64,000 nt of DNA, taken from positions 310,001-374,000 of the forward strand of contig JAJDWB010000019.1 of assembly GCA_022825855.1 (NCBI GenBank), written 5' to 3'. Each line of letters opens with the position of its first letter. Position 1 is the stretch's first letter. The notes beneath the pieces were generated by a model. That model ran no database searches and was not told the origin of the DNA. It saw only the letters and a list, made by a program, of their open reading frames with translations. The position numbers and the translations under genes are program-made. Positions 9,539 to 17,925 of this stretch are shown piece after piece. The stretch is from Dehalococcoidia bacterium (GTDB lineage Bacteria > Chloroflexota > Dehalococcoidia > Bin125).

Positions 9539-10327
9539 TCAGCGTGCAGTCCAGTTCGGCGGCCGCTTCTCGACAAAGGCCCGCGGGCCCTCTTTAGCAT
9601 CCTCCGAGTTGAGCACCGTTCGGCTCACCCATTGGCCGACCCGGTACGACTCGTCGATCTGCAGTTGCCGCCACTGCTGCGCCATGAACTTCGTGCCCTC
9701 GACCGCCAGCGGCGCGTTCGCCGCGATCATCTCCGCAATCTCGATCGCCCGCGGCAGCAGCGCCTCCGGCTCCAGGATCTCGCGGATCAGCCCCATCCGC
9801 AGCGCCTCCTCCGGCGAGACCCGGTCGGCGGTCAGCATGATGTACAGCGCATCGCCGATCGGCAGCATCCGCGCCAGGTGGTGAATCGCGTAGCCCGGCA
9901 GAATCCCGCGCTGCACCTCGAACAGACCGAAGTACGCCTCCGACGACGCGATCCGGATGTCGCAGTCCAGCGCCCGCTCCAGACCGCCGGCGATACACAG
10001 TCCGTTGATCGCCGCGATGAACGGCTTGCGCGCCCGCGAGAACGGCATCGCCTCTTTGAAGTCGTAACCCATCGTGTCGCGCTGACCCTCGCGCGTCTGG
10101 TTCTGCTCGTTCATCTCCTTCAGGTCCGCCCCGGCCGAGAACGCCCGCCCCGCGCCGGTCAGGATCCCCACCCGCATCTCCGGGTCGGCCTCCATGTCCG
10201 CCACCGCCTCGCGAGTCAGCCGCCGCAGATCGCCGCCCAGCGCATTCAGCCGGTGCGGCCGGTTCATCGTCAGGATCGCGTAGTGGTCGAACTTCTCGTA
10301 GATCAGGTCCGGCCCATGTTCCGTCAT
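9539..10327 (-). CDS. Enoyl-CoA hydratase/isomerase (crotonase) family protein
   Basis: A 262-residue crotonase-fold enzyme. The first oxyanion-hole segment GAGRAFSAGADLKEM and the second NGLCIAGGLE are both present. The acid residue at the usual second glutamate position appears as 'EAYFGLFEVQ', with a Glu as in hydratase-like members. The substrate is an acyl-CoA that cannot be named. It lies 18 bases downstream of an SDR gene on the same strand, with an AAGGAA ribosome site, so the two likely form a CoA-ester or alcohol catabolic pair. Confidence 0.88.
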   Translation of the reverse strand: MTEHGPDLIYEKFDHYAILTMNRPHRLNALGGDLRRLTREAVADMEADPEMRVGILTGAGRAFSAGADLKEMNEQNQTREGQRDTMGYDFKEAMPFSRARKPFIAAINGLCIAGGLERALDCDIRIASSEAYFGLFEVQRGILPGYAIHHLARMLPIGDALYIMLTADRVSPEEALRMGLIREILEPEALLPRAIEIAEMIAANAPLAVEGTKFMAQQWRQLQIDESYRVGQWVSRTVLNSEDAKEGPRAFVEKRPPNWTAR

Positions 10328-10345
10328 CGTCCGTTCCTTACAGGC

Positions 10346-11131
10346 TTAGAGGTCAGAGAGCGTGTCGCGCATCTCGCGGTCGTCAACGATGTTGCCCGTG
10401 AACGACGCCGGCTGACTCGCAATCCAGACGCTCGCCCGAGCCATCCAGTCGGCCGACTCGAACTCGGTCTGCGGTTGGTCCGGCGTGGTCAACGCGTACC
10501 AGTGACCCGGCGTCTTGATCAGGTAACGCAGCGTCAGCACGTTGCAGGCAATCTGGTACTGCTGCAGCTCCATCGCCCAGCCCTGCGTGATCCGCTCCAG
10601 CCCCGCCTTGACCATCCCGTAGAACTGCCCGCCCTCGCGCACCTCGTCGTAGGGCCCGGGACCGGGGAAGTCGGCCGCGCCCGAGGAGATGTTGATAATG
10701 TCCCCGCCCGACTCCTTCATGTGCTCGATCGCGTACTTGGCCAGCAGCACCGGTCCGCGCAGGTCGAGCTGCCAGATCAAGTCGATGTGGCGATCCTGGA
10801 CCGACTCCAGCGTGCCCGGCACGAGCACCGCCGCGTTGTTGATCAGGATGTCCAGCCCGCCCAGCTCCGAGGCCGTGTTGTCGATCGCCCGAACGATCGA
10901 TTCCGGATCGCGCACGTCCAGTTGAATCGGCACCGCGTGCCCGCCGGCCTGGCGAATCTCCTCGGCAACCGTGCGGATCGTGCCCGGCAGACGCGGATCG
11001 GGCGAGGCCTCGTCCGACCTCGCCGCCACCGCCACTGCCGCCCCGTGCGCCGCCAGCCCGCGCGCGATGTCCGCGCCGATGCCCCGGCTCGATCCGGTCA
11101 CCAGCGCCTTGCGTCCGTCCAACAGTCCCAT
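10346..11131 (-). CDS. Short-chain dehydrogenase/reductase
   Basis: A 261-residue SDR: nucleotide-binding TGSSRGIG near the N-terminus, NNAA at the fourth strand, catalytic Ser in NISSG, and YxxxK as YGMVK. This is a complete classical SDR active site. The loop before the Tyr is long (PGPGPYDEVREGGQF), which is less usual. It is first of a two-gene unit with the crotonase and divergent from the FGE-like gene, with a 77-base shared upstream region. Substrate unknown. Confidence 0.9.
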   Translation of the reverse strand: MGLLDGRKALVTGSSRGIGADIARGLAAHGAAVAVAARSDEASPDPRLPGTIRTVAEEIRQAGGHAVPIQLDVRDPESIVRAIDNTASELGGLDILINNAAVLVPGTLESVQDRHIDLIWQLDLRGPVLLAKYAIEHMKESGGDIINISSGAADFPGPGPYDEVREGGQFYGMVKAGLERITQGWAMELQQYQIACNVLTLRYLIKTPGHWYALTTPDQPQTEFESADWMARASVWIASQPASFTGNIVDDREMRDTLSDL

Positions 11132-11208
11132 GGGTTCCCGCCTTCCTTGAGCTCCGAATCAAACGCCGTCAGTCTAATCTCCGCCAATCCCGGCGATACC
11201 ATGCGCGC

Positions 11209-11922
11209 ATGCCGACCGCTCAACCGCTCATCGCTGCGCCAATGCGCTCCCTGCCCGGCGGCACCTTCACCATGGGCGCCGACGACCGCCGCCGCGACGA
11301 GCGCCCCGCACACCGCGTCACGATCGCTCCCTTCCGCGCCGCCCTGCGCCCGGTCAGCAACGCCCAGTACGCCGCGTTCGTCGATCACACCAGCGCCCCG
11401 CCGCCGCCCTTCTGGTCGCAGCAGCAGTTCCGCATCGCCGATGCCCCGGTGGTCGGCGTCTCCTGGCACGAGGCCGTCGCCTGGTGCGAGTGGTACTCGG
11501 AACAGTCCGGCCTCCGCGTCCGCCTGCCGACCGAAGCCGAGCGCGAATACGCCGCCCGCGGCGGCCACAACGGCGCCGATTGGCCCGAGCCGAACGAAAC
11601 TTGGCCTGACGAATCGGTCCGGTCCGCCATTGCCGAAGCCGAACATCCTCACGTCCCGCTTGAGATCTGCCGCAATCGCTTCGGTCTCTACTGCATGGCC
11701 GACAACGTGCACGAGTGGTGCTCCGACTGGTACGACCGCGGCTACTACGCGGCCTCGCCCCAGGTCGCGCCGGCCGGACCCGCAACCGGCATGCGACGCG
11801 CCAGCCGTGGCGGCTCCTGGCGACACCGGATTAAGTTCACCCGCGTCGGCGCGCGCTCCAGCCTCTCGCCCAACTACCGCTACAACGACTACGGCTTCCG
11901 CATCTATGCCGACGCCGACTAG
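11209..11922 (+). CDS. FGE/SUMF1-fold protein lacking the catalytic cysteines
   Basis: A 237-residue protein with the formylglycine-generating-enzyme fold: PGGTFTMG near the N-terminus, 'PV..VSWHEAVAWCEW', 'RLPTEAEREYAARGG', 'NVHEWCSDWY' and a final 'RGGSW...GFR'. In sulfatase-activating FGE the region after GGSW contains the paired active-site cysteines. Here that region is RHRIKFTRVGARSS, with no Cys. It is therefore unlikely to make formylglycine and may belong to the ligand-binding or other oxidoreductase branches of the superfamily. Seventeen bases separate it from the MetE-like gene, suggesting one transcript. Confidence 0.85.
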   Translation: MPTAQPLIAAPMRSLPGGTFTMGADDRRRDERPAHRVTIAPFRAALRPVSNAQYAAFVDHTSAPPPPFWSQQQFRIADAPVVGVSWHEAVAWCEWYSEQSGLRVRLPTEAEREYAARGGHNGADWPEPNETWPDESVRSAIAEAEHPHVPLEICRNRFGLYCMADNVHEWCSDWYDRGYYAASPQVAPAGPATGMRRASRGGSWRHRIKFTRVGARSSLSPNYRYNDYGFRIYADAD

Positions 11923-11939
11923 GGAGCCGAGGATCGCTC

Positions 11940-12947
11940 ATGCCCATCCGCACTACCGTCGTCGGCTCCTGGCCGATCCCGTTCGGACAGCGCCTCGAGC
12001 TCAAGCGCTACTACGCCGGCGAACTCTCCGACGAAGAAGCCCACGGCGTCCTCCAGACCGCGGCCCGCATCGCGATGGACGAGCAGATCGCCTGCGGTCT
12101 CGACCAGATCATGGGCGGCGAGGTCTTCGCCCCCGACTTCCTCCATCACATCCCGCCCCGCCTCGACGGCCTGGAGACGCTCGCTCCCCGAATCACGTCC
12201 CAGGGTCAGCAGGGCGTCGGACGCTACCGCGTCGTCGGCAAGGTCACCGCGCCGCGCGGCACCGGACACGCCAAGGCCTGGCGCCGCGAACGTGAGATCG
12301 AGCCCCGCCTCGACAAGGCCTCCGTCCCCTCCCCGCTGACCATCGGCGGCGGATTCGTCGCCGACGATGACGCCATCGAATCCGGACATCTCAATGATCT
12401 GATCGAGGTCGTCCAGGACGAGATCGCCGACATGGTCGACAACGGCCTCCAGGAGATCCAGCTCGACGCGCCCGGCGAGGCGATCAATCTCGTCTCCGAG
12501 CGCCAGTCCGCCGGCTCCTTGCTCTCGCTGGTCAGGGAGCCGCTCGCGCCGGCGGCCGGCATCACCCGAACCATCCACTTCTGCCTCGGCGACATCGCCC
12601 GCAAGCCCTCGATCGAGGTACAGAACCTGCGCGCGCTAATCCCCTTCATCCAGCAACTCGAGGGCGTCGTCGACCGCGTCCACGTCGAATGCTCCTACTC
12701 GGGGCAGTGGGAAGAACATGGTCTGCTGGCCGAGCTGCCCGATAGCATGCAAATCATCGCCGGCATCGCCGACGTCAAATCAACACCCGCGCCCGTCACC
12801 GAGCTGCGCCAGAAGATCGGGCAACTCGTTGACGTGATCCCACCCGAGCGCCTGCTCGTCTCCACCAGTTGCGGCGTCGGCCGCGTCCCACACGACGAAG
12901 CCATCCGCCTGATGCGCAACCTGGTGAAGGCCGCGCAGGCGGTCTAG
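11940..12947 (+). CDS. MetE C-terminal-domain-like methyltransferase (cobalamin-independent methionine synthase family)
   Basis: A 335-residue single-domain relative of the C-terminal half of MetE. Candidate zinc ligands are in the expected order: H-x-C in IHFCLGD, Glu in HVECSY, and Cys in STSCGVGR. The N-terminal TTVVGSWP motif is typical of the group. Full methionine synthases are about 750 residues, so this short form probably transfers a methyl or related group from a different donor. It is co-directional with the FGE-like gene and with the toxin-antitoxin pair 12 bases downstream. Confidence 0.85.
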   Translation: MPIRTTVVGSWPIPFGQRLELKRYYAGELSDEEAHGVLQTAARIAMDEQIACGLDQIMGGEVFAPDFLHHIPPRLDGLETLAPRITSQGQQGVGRYRVVGKVTAPRGTGHAKAWRREREIEPRLDKASVPSPLTIGGGFVADDDAIESGHLNDLIEVVQDEIADMVDNGLQEIQLDAPGEAINLVSERQSAGSLLSLVREPLAPAAGITRTIHFCLGDIARKPSIEVQNLRALIPFIQQLEGVVDRVHVECSYSGQWEEHGLLAELPDSMQIIAGIADVKSTPAPVTELRQKIGQLVDVIPPERLLVSTSCGVGRVPHDEAIRLMRNLVKAAQAV

Positions 12948-12959
12948 GGGGCGCTCCAA

Positions 12960-13256
12960 GTGCAACTGGAGTTCCGGACTCAGCGGCTGCAGAGGGCCTT
13001 TCATGATCCGCGGCGTGCCGTGCGATTGTGGGGACCCACGGTGGGACACCGCTACATAGAACGCTTGGCCCTGGTAGCGCTGGAACCAACATGGGATGGC
13101 CTGTTCAACATCAGATCACTCAACCTGCATCCGCTGCACGGCAGACGCCATGGCGAGTTCGCGCTTCGATTGACCGGAGGATGGCGGCTGATCGTTCGCC
13201 CCGGCGCTGAACCGGGTCACATCTATATCATTGACGTGGAGGACTACCATGGCTGA
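12960..13256 (+). CDS. higB: HigB-type RelE/ParE-superfamily toxin
   Basis: A 98-residue protein with GTG start. The patterns 'RI.RL' (YIERLALV), 'LHPLHGRRHGEFALRLTGGWRLIV' and '.IYIIDVEDYH' are those of plasmid-maintenance HigB/killer proteins, ribosome-dependent mRNA interferases. The gene comes before its antitoxin, the toxin-first order of higBA. The antitoxin's ATG lies inside its last codons (8-base overlap), giving coupled translation. Assignment rests on fold pattern and partner; activity is untested. Confidence 0.82.
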   Translation: MQLEFRTQRLQRAFHDPRRAVRLWGPTVGHRYIERLALVALEPTWDGLFNIRSLNLHPLHGRRHGEFALRLTGGWRLIVRPGAEPGHIYIIDVEDYHG

Positions 13257-13557
13257 GTTCAAGCCGACTCATCTGCCTGGATTCCCGGTGCACCCGGGCC
13301 TATTCCTCAGAGAGGAAATCGAGGCACGAGAATTGAGCGTGGAACAGCTTGCTGAGTTGACGGGGCGCTCCGTGGGCGAACTGTTGGCGGTGATGCATGA
13401 GCGAGCGTTGATCGATGAGAGCCTCGCCGAAGATCTTGGCCGCGCCCTGGGTACCAGCTCGGAAGTCTGGGCGAACGGCACCGTGTTGTACTTGCTGACC
13501 CTCGAACGCGACTATCTGCGCGACGGCGCCATCGAGACGATCGCCGCGGCTGACTAG
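13249..13557 (+). CDS. higA: HigA-type antitoxin, XRE-family HTH
   Basis: A 102-residue protein starting at the ATG at 13249, chosen over an in-frame TTG at 13231 because a GGAGG lies seven bases upstream. 'HPGLFLREEIEARELSVEQLAELTGRS' and 'SLAEDLGRALGTSSEVWANG' match HigA: an HTH followed by the region that ends in W..L/W.N. It is expected to neutralise HigB and autoregulate the operon. The C-terminus is somewhat diverged from the usual 'W.NLQ..YDL'. Confidence 0.85.
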   Translation: MAEFKPTHLPGFPVHPGLFLREEIEARELSVEQLAELTGRSVGELLAVMHERALIDESLAEDLGRALGTSSEVWANGTVLYLLTLERDYLRDGAIETIAAAD

Positions 13558-13561
13558 CCGA

Positions 13562-14347
13562 CTAGTAGTAGATCCCCCGGCCCACTCCTCCGCCCGCCGC
13601 GATCGTGTCTCCCGTAATCGCGATCGACTTCGGCGAGGCCAGGAACGCCACGATGTTGGCGATGTCGTCCGAGTCGATGATCGTCCGCACCGAGTTGCCC
13701 GACGCCATTCGCGCCTCAGCCTCCTCCAGCGAGATCCCGTTCGACTCGGCAATCTGCGCGATCCGCTCTGGCGTCGCCTCGGTCCGCGTCAGACCGGGAT
13801 GCACGACCGTCACGTTGATCCCGTCAGGCCCCAGCTCGTCCGCCAGGTTCTTCGTCATCGCCGCAACCGACACATTGCGGATCGAACCCACCGTGTTCCC
13901 GCTGCCGCGAGCGGCGAGGCCCGACACGTTGACGATCCGGCCCCAGCCCTGCTCCTGCATGTACGGCGCCGCCGCGCGCGAGCAGCGCAGGTAGCCCAGC
14001 ACCTTGACCTGCAAGTCGGCCATCGCGTGCTCCGCGGTCAGATCGGCCAGCTTCATCGGACCGTGCACGCTGCCCGGAGACGCCGCATTGTTGACCAGGA
14101 TGTCCAGCCCACCCAGCGCCTCCGCCGCGTCCGACACCATCGCCTCGACCGACTCGTCGTCCGACATCTCGCAACTGAACCACGCCGTCGCCCCGACCTC
14201 CTCGGCCGCCGCCGCCAACCGCTCCGAGTCGCGTGCCGAAATCACGACATCGCAGCCCTCCTCGACCAGCACCCGCGCAATCGCCTTGCCGATCCCTCGG
14301 CTGCCGCCGGTAACCAGCGCTCGCTTGCCCTGCAGTTGCAGATCCAT
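13562..14347 (-). CDS. SDR-family protein with altered active site
   Basis: A 261-residue SDR-fold protein: TGGSRGIG dinucleotide site, LDILVNNAA, and Ser in NVSG. The YxxxK motif is missing: aligning on the following 'AA..T' puts Arg at the Tyr position and Val at the Lys position (RNVSVAAMTK). The later HPGLTRTE is typical of SDRs. Related sequences with 'RN.....LTK' at this place form a known atypical subgroup, so this is probably a conserved variation and not decay. The gene starts one base after the stop of the upstream phosphoesterase gene, so they are co-translated. Confidence 0.88.
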   Translation of the reverse strand: MDLQLQGKRALVTGGSRGIGKAIARVLVEEGCDVVISARDSERLAAAAEEVGATAWFSCEMSDDESVEAMVSDAAEALGGLDILVNNAASPGSVHGPMKLADLTAEHAMADLQVKVLGYLRCSRAAAPYMQEQGWGRIVNVSGLAARGSGNTVGSIRNVSVAAMTKNLADELGPDGINVTVVHPGLTRTEATPERIAQIAESNGISLEEAEARMASGNSVRTIIDSDDIANIVAFLASPKSIAITGDTIAAGGGVGRGIYY

Positions 14348-14348
14348 C

Positions 14349-15014
14349 TCAGGCTCCGTTCGATGTCACTTCGGGAACGACGCGCTCATGCGGCGCTTTG
14401 AGGAACTCCTCGGCCTCAATCGAGTGCCCGTCGAGCGACGCCTCCACCACATGCCCGTACTCGATCACCACGTGCTGCGGCCGCGTCGGATTGCGCTGAC
14501 CCTCGCTCGGACCGAGCGCAATGATCTCTGCCTCGAGCCGGTGCGGCGTCACCGTCAGCATCCCGATCGCCCCCAGCCGCGTCGACAGGTGATGCGGCAA
14601 CGACGGGCTGCCCGGATTGATCAGCAGTACGTCGTCGCGATACTCCAGCCGCTCCACGTGCGTGTCGCCGCCGATCAAGACGTCCACCCACTCGTCGTCG
14701 AGCGAGGCCGCCAGGATCTCCCCGATCGGCCGCGACTCGGGCCGCAACTCATGCGCCAGTCCAATCCGAAATCCCTCGACATCGAGAAATTGGTGTTCGG
14801 CAAGTCGCGGGTCGTCGAAGATGTCGTTGTTGCCCCGTACCGCCAGCACCGGCGCGAACTGCTCGCACCAGTCGAGCACGGCCGGCACCGTGATGTCGCC
14901 GCCGTGCAGGATCAAATCGACCCCGCTCAGCGCAGCTCCGGTCTCCGGTCCCAGTTCGTCCATCGAGTGCAGCAGTTGGGGCAGGTGAGTGTCGGAAATC
15001 AGACCGATGCGCAT
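14349..15014 (-). CDS. Metallophosphoesterase, YfcE/MJ0936-like
   Basis: A 221-residue calcineurin-like phosphoesterase: ISDTH at residues 6-10, HGGDIT, GNND, and the final 'INPGSPS'. The usual GHTH metal site appears as GGDTH, so one metal-ligand position is changed. The last 50 residues extend beyond the typical 160-180-residue YfcE core. It probably hydrolyses phosphodiesters with two metal ions; the substrate is unknown. It is first in a two-gene unit with the atypical SDR and divergent from the thiolase-like gene. Confidence 0.85.
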   Translation of the reverse strand: MRIGLISDTHLPQLLHSMDELGPETGAALSGVDLILHGGDITVPAVLDWCEQFAPVLAVRGNNDIFDDPRLAEHQFLDVEGFRIGLAHELRPESRPIGEILAASLDDEWVDVLIGGDTHVERLEYRDDVLLINPGSPSLPHHLSTRLGAIGMLTVTPHRLEAEIIALGPSEGQRNPTRPQHVVIEYGHVVEASLDGHSIEAEEFLKAPHERVVPEVTSNGA

Positions 15015-15093
15015 GCAGGCAGGCTACGCCTGAGCCGGGATCGGCGCTAGCCTGTCCGCACGTGCGTCCCGCAGGACGAGGAAAGGCTGTGAC

Positions 15094-16278
15094 ATGGCAC
15101 AGGAACGACTGGCGGCAATCGCCGGCATCCACGAATACCCGCTGCGAGTCGCCCCCGGCGTCTCGTCCATGCAAATCAAAGCCGAATCGATGAAGCGCGC
15201 CCTCGACGACGCCGGCCTCGACTGGGGCGATGTCGACGGTCTGTACGACGCGCTCGACGGCGAAGGCGGCGGCGGACTCGGACTCGCCGCCTACCTCGGA
15301 ATCAAGCCGCGACTGCTCGACACGACCCAGGTCGGCGGCTCGTCCTACGAGTTCCACGCCTCGCACGCCTTGCGCGACATCGCCGCCGGACGCTGCAACG
15401 TCGCCGTCACGACCTACGGCTCAACCGCCGCCTCCATGCGTGTGCCGATCGGTACCGGCGGCATGGGACGCGGCGGCGCATCCTGGCAGCAGAACATGGA
15501 AGCCCCCTACGGCGGGACCTTGATCTCGAACTACGCCATGGTCGCCCACCGGCACATGCACGAGTACGGCACCACGACCGAACAACTCGCCCAGATCTCT
15601 GTCGCCACGCGCAAGCACGCCATGCGCAATCCCGAAGCCGTCAAGGCGATGACCGACTTGCAATTCGTCAAGGTCGATGAGATCACCGTTGAGGACGTCC
15701 TTGAGTCTCGCGTGATCGCCGACCCGCTGCACCTGCTCGAATGCTGCATGATCTCCGACGGCGGCGGCGCAGCCGTCTTCGTCTCGCCCGAGATCGCCCG
15801 TGACATCAAGAAAAAGCCGGTCTGGATCATCGGCGCCGGCGAAGCGACCAAGTACCGCGAGAACGGCGGCGACATCACCACCTCGGCCGGTGCCCAGAGC
15901 GCGCCCGCCGCCTTCGGCCAGGCCGGCGTTACGCCCGACGAGATCGACATCGCCATGATCTACGACTCGTTCAGCATCACCGTCGCCGTCATGCTCGAAG
16001 ACCTCGGCTTCTGCGCCAAGGGCGAGGTCGGCCGCTTCATCGAGGACGGCCATCTCGCCTTCGACCAGCCCGGCCTCACCCTCAACACCGACGGCGGCGG
16101 ACTCTCCTCCAACCACCCCGGCATGCGCGGACTCTTCCTCCTGCTCGAATCCGTCCGCCAGCTCCGCGGCGAATCCACCAGCCAGGTCGAGGGCGCCAGC
16201 CTCGCCGTCGCCCACGGCAACGGCGGACTGCTCGGCGGCACCCACACCGGCGGCACCGTCATCCTCGCCGCCGACTAA
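15094..16278 (+). CDS. Thiolase-like (SCP2/Ltp2-type) protein without nucleophilic Cys
   Basis: A 394-residue thiolase-superfamily protein. The N-terminal position of the acyl-enzyme cysteine reads VGGSSYEFH, with Ser and no Cys. The C-terminal HGNGG and DGGGLSSNHPG segments are kept. Non-Cys thiolase homologues that pair with DUF35 proteins include the Ltp2 aldolases of steroid side-chain degradation, which perform retro-aldol cleavage and not thiolysis. The next gene is a DUF35 protein 26 bases away, so a similar two-subunit enzyme is the best guess. A good GAGGAAAGG ribosome site precedes the ATG. Confidence 0.85.
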   Translation: MAQERLAAIAGIHEYPLRVAPGVSSMQIKAESMKRALDDAGLDWGDVDGLYDALDGEGGGGLGLAAYLGIKPRLLDTTQVGGSSYEFHASHALRDIAAGRCNVAVTTYGSTAASMRVPIGTGGMGRGGASWQQNMEAPYGGTLISNYAMVAHRHMHEYGTTTEQLAQISVATRKHAMRNPEAVKAMTDLQFVKVDEITVEDVLESRVIADPLHLLECCMISDGGGAAVFVSPEIARDIKKKPVWIIGAGEATKYRENGGDITTSAGAQSAPAAFGQAGVTPDEIDIAMIYDSFSITVAVMLEDLGFCAKGEVGRFIEDGHLAFDQPGLTLNTDGGGLSSNHPGMRGLFLLLESVRQLRGESTSQVEGASLAVAHGNGGLLGGTHTGGTVILAAD

Positions 16279-16304
16279 CTCGCTCCAGCGAAAGGCACTC
16301 CATC

Positions 16305-16718
16305 ATGGCCAACCGACCGCAACCCAGCTTCCCCGAACCCGACACCCAGCACTTCTGGGACGGCTGCAAGGCCGGCGAACTCCGCTACCAGACCGACCCC
16401 GACGGCAACGTCGTCTTCTACCCGCGCGGTCACTCGACCGTCACCGGCGGCCGCGAACTCTCGTGGAACGTCTCCTCCGGACTCGGAACCGTCTATACCT
16501 ACTCCGTCGTCCGCCAGAACCGCATGCCCGGATTTCAGGAACTCGGCGCCTACGCCGTCGCCTACATCGACCTCGATGAGGGCTTCCGCATGATGAGCAC
16601 CATCGTCGGCGTCGACGACCCCACTCAGGACATCCACATCGGCCAGCGAGTCCAGGTCGAGTTTGAGGAGCAACAGGGCGACGACGCCTACCCCATCCCC
16701 GTCTTCCGCCCCGTCTGA
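16305..16718 (+). CDS. DUF35 OB-fold protein with degenerate zinc ribbon
   Basis: A 137-residue member of the DUF35/OB-fold group that pairs with thiolase-like proteins. The start 'FWDGCKAGELRYQ' matches the family's 'FWeg...GeL..q'. The rubredoxin-like ribbon, normally two CxxC pairs, has no cysteines left (TDPDGNVVFYPRGHSTVTGG). The OB-fold part (GTVYTYSVV, AYIDLDEGFRMMS, IGQRVQVEFE) is intact. It likely supports the upstream thiolase-like subunit in acyl-CoA binding. Loss of metal binding and loss of the partner's Cys occur together here. Confidence 0.85.
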   Translation: MANRPQPSFPEPDTQHFWDGCKAGELRYQTDPDGNVVFYPRGHSTVTGGRELSWNVSSGLGTVYTYSVVRQNRMPGFQELGAYAVAYIDLDEGFRMMSTIVGVDDPTQDIHIGQRVQVEFEEQQGDDAYPIPVFRPV

Positions 16719-16733
16719 CGCCCAATCAACGTC

Positions 16734-16777
16734 ATACCCGCGCTTGCCGCGGGTATCTCGCGGAGTCCTGCACTCCG
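16734..16777. repeat. Two adjacent intergenic hairpins
   Basis: Arms 16734-16742 and 16748-16756 form a perfect 9-bp stem with a 5-base loop. Arms 16761-16766 and 16772-16777 form a 6-bp stem with a 5-base loop. They sit in the 127-base gap between the DUF35 gene and the ABC transporter. There is no T-run, so a REP-like or mRNA-stabilising element is as likely as a terminator. Confidence 0.5.
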
Positions 16778-16845
16778 GTCGCGCGCACGTAAACGACTTA
16801 TCCCTCCGCGCCAAATCTCTCGGCGAAGTCGATACGCTCCCAAAG

Positions 16846-17925
16846 ATGTCCAATCACTCGCCCAACCACGGCCCCACGGTCGCCGAGCGGCTCTGGCAGG
16901 AGTTGGCCGCGCCCGCGCCCCAGCACGTCCGCGACGCCGAACTCGCCATTGAGGCCTACGGCCTGGTCAAGCACTTCGGCGACATCCACGCCGTCAACGG
17001 CATTGACCTCCGCGTCCCCCCCGGACAGATCTTCGGCTTCCTCGGACAGAACGGCAGCGGCAAGACCACCACCGTCCGCATGCTCACCACCCTCCTGCGC
17101 CCGACCGAGGGCGCCGCCCGCGTCGCCGGATTCAACGTCCTCACCCAGGACCGGCAGGTCCGCCGAGCCATCGGCGTCGCCCTGCAGGAGGCCGGACTCG
17201 ACATCCTCCAGACCGGACGCGAACTGCTCCGCCTCCAGTCCCGCCTCTACAACGTCCCCCGCGGCGAAATCGAATCCCGCATCGCCCACCTGCTCGATGT
17301 CGTCGACCTGACCGAAGACGCCGACCGCCGCATCGACGGCTACTCCGGCGGCATGCAGCGCCGGCTCGACCTCGCCTCAGCCCTCGTCCACTCGCCCTCG
17401 ATCATCTTCCTCGACGAACCCACCACCGGCCTCGATCCCGTCTCCCGCCAGAACCTCTGGGAGTACATCCTGCGGCTCAACCGCGAGGACGGCGTCACCT
17501 TCTTCCTCACCACCCAGTACCTCGAAGAGGCCGACCAACTCTGCGACGAGATCGCCATCCTCGACGCCGGCGAAATCGTCCAGCAGGGCACCCCCGACCA
17601 GCTCAAGGCCACCGTCTCCGCCGACGTCATCTACGTCCAGGTCGAAGGCGACGAACAGGCCCAGATCCGCGCCGTCTCCGCCCTGCTGCCCCTGCCCAAC
17701 GTCGAGGACGCCACCTGGGACTTCAACGAAGGCGTCGCCGTCTACAGCAAGAGCGGCCACGACACCCTCCCCCGCGTGGTCCGCACGTTGGACGACGAGA
17801 ACCTGCCCTTCAGCAATCTGCGCCTCGCCCGGGCCACGCTCGACGACGTCTTCTTCAAGGCCACCGGACACCGGATCGAACCCGGCGACGCGGCTGCCCA
17901 ACCGACCCAGGCCGGACCCGCATGA
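16846..17925 (+). CDS. ABC transporter ATP-binding protein, DrrA-like
   Basis: A 359-residue ABC ATPase of the type that partners ABC-2 permeases in drug or lipid export. Walker A is GQNGSGKTTT, signature YSGGMQRRLD, Walker B IIFLDEPTTGLD, and the H-loop region is FFLTTQYLEEAD, with Gln where His usually stands. The start at 16846 is chosen because an in-frame upstream ATG at 16663 lies inside the previous gene. The permease follows with a 4-base ATGA overlap. Confidence 0.92.
   Translation: MSNHSPNHGPTVAERLWQELAAPAPQHVRDAELAIEAYGLVKHFGDIHAVNGIDLRVPPGQIFGFLGQNGSGKTTTVRMLTTLLRPTEGAARVAGFNVLTQDRQVRRAIGVALQEAGLDILQTGRELLRLQSRLYNVPRGEIESRIAHLLDVVDLTEDADRRIDGYSGGMQRRLDLASALVHSPSIIFLDEPTTGLDPVSRQNLWEYILRLNREDGVTFFLTTQYLEEADQLCDEIAILDAGEIVQQGTPDQLKATVSADVIYVQVEGDEQAQIRAVSALLPLPNVEDATWDFNEGVAVYSKSGHDTLPRVVRTLDDENLPFSNLRLARATLDDVFFKATGHRIEPGDAAAQPTQAGPA

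Noticed and set aside
9356-12295. A 979-codon open frame on the plus strand.
   Set aside because: It runs antisense to the crotonase and SDR genes and out of frame with the FGE-like and MetE-like genes, all with clear family motifs.
16663-16845. Upstream start for the ABC ATPase.
   Set aside because: The extension overlaps the DUF35 coding end and two hairpins, and encodes a low-complexity peptide not seen in the family.
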